A DNA stretch of 8,313 bases from an uncultured Oscillospiraceae bacterium. Lineage in GTDB: Bacteria; Bacillota; Clostridia; Oscillospirales; Acutalibacteraceae. The stretch covers positions 1-8,313 of the forward strand of contig USIA01000080.1 of assembly GCA_900554535.1 (NCBI GenBank), in the 5' to 3' direction. Every line of letters starts with the position of its first letter. Position 1 is the stretch's first letter. Under the pieces are notes generated by a model. It was given only the letters and a program-made list of their open reading frames with translations, was not told where the DNA came from and made no database searches. Both the position numbers and the translations under genes were made by a program. Shown here piece by piece: positions 5,523 through 8,313 of the stretch.

Positions 5523-6179
5523 ATGGCAGTATACCGAACACTGCGCGGCGAGGGCGCAGATTCTTTTGTGGAGAAAAAATCGCGCTTTTTGGGCGCGGCA
5601 GTGCCGGTCCATTCTGTGGAAGAGGCTCAGGCCGTCGTGGCGCGCTTCAAAAAGCGGTATTGGGACGCCCGGCACAATGTCAGCGCTTATGTGCTGCGCG
5701 GTGGGCAGCAGCACTGCTCCGATGACGGAGAACCCCAGGGGACAGCTGGCGTGCCGGTGCTCAACGTCCTGCTCAAAAGCGGCGTGACGGACGCAGCCGT
5801 CGTGGTCACCCGTTATTTTGGCGGCGTGCTGCTCGGAGCGGGCGGCCTGGTGCGTGCCTATACCCATGCGGCTTCCCTGGCACTGCGGGCCGCGGGCATT
5901 GTGGAGATGCGCCCTTGTCTGCGCCTGCGGCTTTCCTGCACGTACAGCCAATACGGCCGCGTAGCGGCGCCGCTGCCAGCCGGAAAAAGGCTGCCAGCTG
6001 TGGGCGCAGTTGTGGATGGAGAGGATTTCACAGACATCGTGTCCATTTCCTGCCGCTTAGCGCCTGAAAAGTTGGATGCATTGAAGGCCGGCCTGGCGGA
6101 TGCCACGGGTGGTACAGTGGCGCCGCAAATCTGCGGCGAGGATTCGTTTGCCGTCGAGATTGAACCGGGCTCTTCGTAA
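5523..6179 (+). CDS. yigZ: YigZ/IMPACT family protein (UPF0029)
   Basis: A 218-aa protein, the usual length for bacterial YigZ/YvyE. The N-terminal IMPACT domain (about 1-120) shows ARHNVSAYVL (49-58), HCSDDGEPQGTAG (64-76) and VVVTRYFGGVLLGAGGLVRAY (93-113), matching the family signature SSDDGEPSGTAG and VTRYFGGxxLGAGGLxRAY. The C-terminal part (about 135-210) fits the DUF1949 ferredoxin-like domain. The domain resembles eukaryotic IMPACT, a regulator of translation control; the bacterial function is not established, and an association with RNA or ribosomes is inference from its fold. GGAGGG (5511-5516) is six bases before ATG 5523, so the longer in-frame start at 5430 is not favoured. It may read through from rpmE; I saw no good terminator between them. 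Confidence 0.9.
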   Translation: MAVYRTLRGEGADSFVEKKSRFLGAAVPVHSVEEAQAVVARFKKRYWDARHNVSAYVLRGGQQHCSDDGEPQGTAGVPVLNVLLKSGVTDAAVVVTRYFGGVLLGAGGLVRAYTHAASLALRAAGIVEMRPCLRLRLSCTYSQYGRVAAPLPAGKRLPAVGAVVDGEDFTDIVSISCRLAPEKLDALKAGLADATGGTVAPQICGEDSFAVEIEPGSS

Positions 6180-6283
6180 TTTTGTGAATAATTTGTAAAT
6201 TTTTACGTCACATTTGGCGGATTCGCAGGGAAGGCAGCCTTTTTGCCGTATAACTATTCAGAACATGTGAAAAATGTCCTTAT

Positions 6284-6319
6284 CCGCGCTGTACAGCGGT
6301 TGAGGATCCGACAGCGCGG
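6284..6319 (+). repeat. Nested palindrome/inverted repeat in the dgt leader
   Basis: CCGCGCTGT (6284-6292) is exactly complementary to ACAGCGCGG (6311-6319). The left arm overlaps a perfect 12-bp DNA palindrome CGCTGTACAGCG (6287-6298), so ACAGCG occurs twice 18 bp apart (6293, 6311). A 9-bp GC-rich stem could form in RNA 27 nt before the dgt ATG; alternatively the palindrome is a protein-binding site. No T run follows, so it is not a standard terminator. Confidence 0.6.
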
Positions 6320-6345
6320 TCGGGCGGAAAGGCGGTGTTATCCTA

Positions 6346-7365
6346 ATGAATATCCGCGAACGAACGCAGCAGATCGAGCGGCAGACGTTGTCCGCACTCG
6401 CAACGCTTTCAGAAGAAAGCTGTGGGCGTCAGCATCCGGAGGAAGAAGACGATCTTCGCACACCCTTTCAACGGGACCGCGACCGCATTATCCATTGTAA
6501 GGCGTTCCGGCGGCTCAAGCACAAAACGCAGGTGTTTCTTTCCCCGGAGGGCGATCATTACCGCACACGTCTGACGCATACGCTGGAGGTGGCGCAAATC
6601 GCCCGCACCATCGCCCGTTCGCTTCGTCTAAACGAAGACCTGACGGAGGCGATTTCTCTGGGCCATGACCTGGGGCACACGCCCTTTGGCCACGCCGGGG
6701 AGCGGGCGCTCAATGCATTGTGTCGGGAATGTCCACTGGAGGATGGCAGCCGCGCGTTTCGCCACTATGAACAGAGCGTGCGCGTGGTGGAGCGGTTGGA
6801 AAAAAACGGACGTGGACTGAACCTGACATTGGAGGTGCGAGACGGCATCCTCTGTCACACAACCGGCGCACAGGCACAGACACCGGAAGGCCGTATCGTG
6901 CGCGTTGCGGACCGCATTGCCTACATAAACCACGACATAGATGACGCCGAGCGCGCCGGCATTTTACAGGAGTCCGATTTGCCGCGAGATGCAGTCCGCG
7001 TGCTGGGCAGCACTCGGACCGCACGCATCAATACGCTTGTGCGTGCGGTGATTGCAGAAAGTGGAGACGGCTTTCCGCGTATGCCGCCGGATGTGCAGAA
7101 AGCGTTTGATACCCTGCATGATTTCATGTATGAATCGGTCTATTTGAATCCCCACGCGAAAGGGGAAGAGCAGAAGGTCCCGCTGGTCATTCAGAAGCTT
7201 TATGAATATGCCCTCGACCCGGCGCATCTCTCCGAGGACCTGTGTCAGATTGCGCGGACGGACGGAATTCGGCGCGCAGCAGTGGATTATATCGCGGGGA
7301 TGACGGACCCATACGCAGTTGAATTATTTGAACGCCTGTTTGTGCCCCATTCCTGGAGCAGGTGA
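6346..7365 (+). CDS. dgt: dGTP triphosphohydrolase-like HD-domain protein
   Basis: A 339-aa protein, normal for the shorter (about 330-390 aa) Dgt-like class. It hydrolyses dNTPs, classically dGTP, to the deoxynucleoside and triphosphate, controlling dNTP pools in the cytoplasm. The HD superfamily metal site is visible: His78 in TRLTHTLEV, His107-Asp108 in LGHDLGHTPFGHAGE, and Asp189 in RVADRIAYINHD. Other family motifs are RDRDRIIHCKAFRRLKHKTQVF (43-64) at the N-terminus and FRHYEQSVRVVERLE (138-152), where relatives mostly have FRHNxQSLRVV. The ATG at 6346 follows GGCGG (6331-6335) at a ten-base gap, a modest site. dnaG begins 21 nt after the stop, so the two are likely one transcript, as in many Clostridia. 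A nested palindrome lies in the leader. Substrate preference cannot be told from sequence. Confidence 0.93.
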   Translation: MNIRERTQQIERQTLSALATLSEESCGRQHPEEEDDLRTPFQRDRDRIIHCKAFRRLKHKTQVFLSPEGDHYRTRLTHTLEVAQIARTIARSLRLNEDLTEAISLGHDLGHTPFGHAGERALNALCRECPLEDGSRAFRHYEQSVRVVERLEKNGRGLNLTLEVRDGILCHTTGAQAQTPEGRIVRVADRIAYINHDIDDAERAGILQESDLPRDAVRVLGSTRTARINTLVRAVIAESGDGFPRMPPDVQKAFDTLHDFMYESVYLNPHAKGEEQKVPLVIQKLYEYALDPAHLSEDLCQIARTDGIRRAAVDYIAGMTDPYAVELFERLFVPHSWSR

Positions 7366-7386
7366 CGCAAAGGAGGCGAAAAGCGA

Positions 7387-8313
7387 GTGGCACTGCCAGA
7401 AGATTTTAAAGAAGCGCTTAAAGCGCGCGTCAAAATTGAGGATGTGGTTTCGCCTTATACGACGTTAAAGCGGCGCGGCCGCACGCTGGTCGGCCTGTGC
7501 CCTTTCCACAGTGAAAAGACGCCCTCCTTCACGGTTTATCCGGACAATGGGTCATTTTACTGCTTTGGCTGCGGCGCGGGCGGCGATGTGATCTCTTTTG
7601 TGGAGCGGGCGGAAAACCTTGACTATATGGAGGCGGTCCGCAGCCTGGCCCAGCGCGTCGGCTTGACGGTGCCGGAAAGCGAAGCGGACCGCGGCCTTGC
7701 CAAGTTGCGGATGCGGCTGTATGAGGCCAATCGTGCGGCCGCGCGCTTTTATCACCAGTGCCTGCTGTCGTCGGAGGGCGCTCCGGCAATGGACTATCTG
7801 ACGCGCCGCGGCCTGACGCAGAAAACGATCCGCCACTTTGGCCTGGGTTATGCGCCCGGGAAAAACGCGCTGACCCGATACCTCAAGGGGCTGGGTTTTG
7901 CGCCCCGCGAACTGGAACTGGCGAATCTTTGCTTTCAAGGCCGCAGCGGGTATCCGGTGGACCGGTTTCGCGAGCGCGTCATCTATCCAATCCTGGATTT
8001 GCGGGGCAACGTCATCGCCTTTGGCGGGCGGATTTTGGGAGATGGCGAGCCCAAATATCTGAACACCAGCGACACACCGGTGTTCAGTAAGGGCAGCAAC
8101 CTGTTTGCTTTGAATTTTGCGAAAAACGTTCACGCGGAAAATCTGATTCTCTGTGAGGGCTATATGGATGTCATTGCCCTGCACCAGGCGGGTTTTGAAA
8201 ACGCAGTGGCGGGTTTGGGGACGGCTTTGACATCGGATCAAGCGCGGCTTTTGGCCCGCTATACGAAAGAGGTGGTCGCTTCCTACGACGCGGATGCGGC
8301 AGGGCAGAAGGCG
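7387..8313 (+). CDS. dnaG: DNA primase DnaG, 5' part, runs off the window
   Basis: Primase makes the RNA primers for leading and lagging strands at the replication fork and is recruited by the replicative helicase. The frame is open from GTG 7387 to the window end (309 codons, about half of a full DnaG). AGGAGG (7371-7376) is ten bases before GTG. Residues about 1-95 hold the CHC2 zinc domain: Cys38, His41, Cys59 and Cys62 in CPFHSEKTPSF and FYCFGCGAGGD. The RNA polymerase core follows, with RVIYPILDLRGNVIAFGGRI and PKYLNTS typical of DnaG. The Toprim acidic site is CEGYMDVIAL (Glu257, metal ligand) and YDADAAG (Asp301, Asp303). In Firmicutes rpoD/sigA commonly follows dnaG; here that lies outside the window. 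All expected primer-synthesis residues seen so far are intact. Confidence 0.97.
   Translation, partial: MALPEDFKEALKARVKIEDVVSPYTTLKRRGRTLVGLCPFHSEKTPSFTVYPDNGSFYCFGCGAGGDVISFVERAENLDYMEAVRSLAQRVGLTVPESEADRGLAKLRMRLYEANRAAARFYHQCLLSSEGAPAMDYLTRRGLTQKTIRHFGLGYAPGKNALTRYLKGLGFAPRELELANLCFQGRSGYPVDRFRERVIYPILDLRGNVIAFGGRILGDGEPKYLNTSDTPVFSKGSNLFALNFAKNVHAENLILCEGYMDVIALHQAGFENAVAGLGTALTSDQARLLARYTKEVVASYDADAAGQKA

Overview
The window looks like chromosome from a Gram-positive, low-to-mid GC member of the Clostridia, probably the Ruminococcaceae/Oscillospiraceae (Clostridium cluster IV) group. This rests on good Shine-Dalgarno sites before most genes, Firmicutes-type sigma-A promoters with 17-bp spacers, a pyruvate kinase carrying the extra C-terminal PEP-utiliser domain seen in Bacillus and Clostridia, and the order dgt then dnaG. 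The genus is inference only.

Left part (1-1810): the 3' end of an AEC-family membrane permease converges on a CI/LexA-like self-cleaving repressor (minus strand), and the two share a bidirectional terminator. Divergent from the repressor is a consensus promoter (TTGACA-N17-TACAAT) reading into a 142-aa coiled-coil plus helix-turn-helix protein that resembles phage late activators (RinA/ArpU type, sigma region 4-like). The region between them holds four copies of a T(C/A)ACCAAA(T/A) element placed on both promoters. It looks like a compact, possibly DNA-damage-responsive switch with no phage structural gene in view, and it is the most interesting part of the window.

Middle (1811-3982): about 350 bases with no convincing gene end in a terminator for pyk. 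The minus-strand pyk gene is complete in content but broken by about 31 extra GC-rich bases, including a nine-base G run, just after the conserved SGETAAG motif. It is either a real pseudogene or a sequence error.

Right part (3983-8313), all plus strand: a membrane-anchored VanY-like (M15B) protein that lacks expected catalytic and zinc residues; rpmE (ribosomal protein bL31, zinc type); a YigZ/IMPACT protein; dgt (dGTP triphosphohydrolase-like); and the 5' two thirds or less of dnaG (primase). dgt and dnaG are 21 nt apart and probably co-transcribed, joining nucleotide metabolism to replication initiation. An unusual palindrome cluster lies in the dgt leader.
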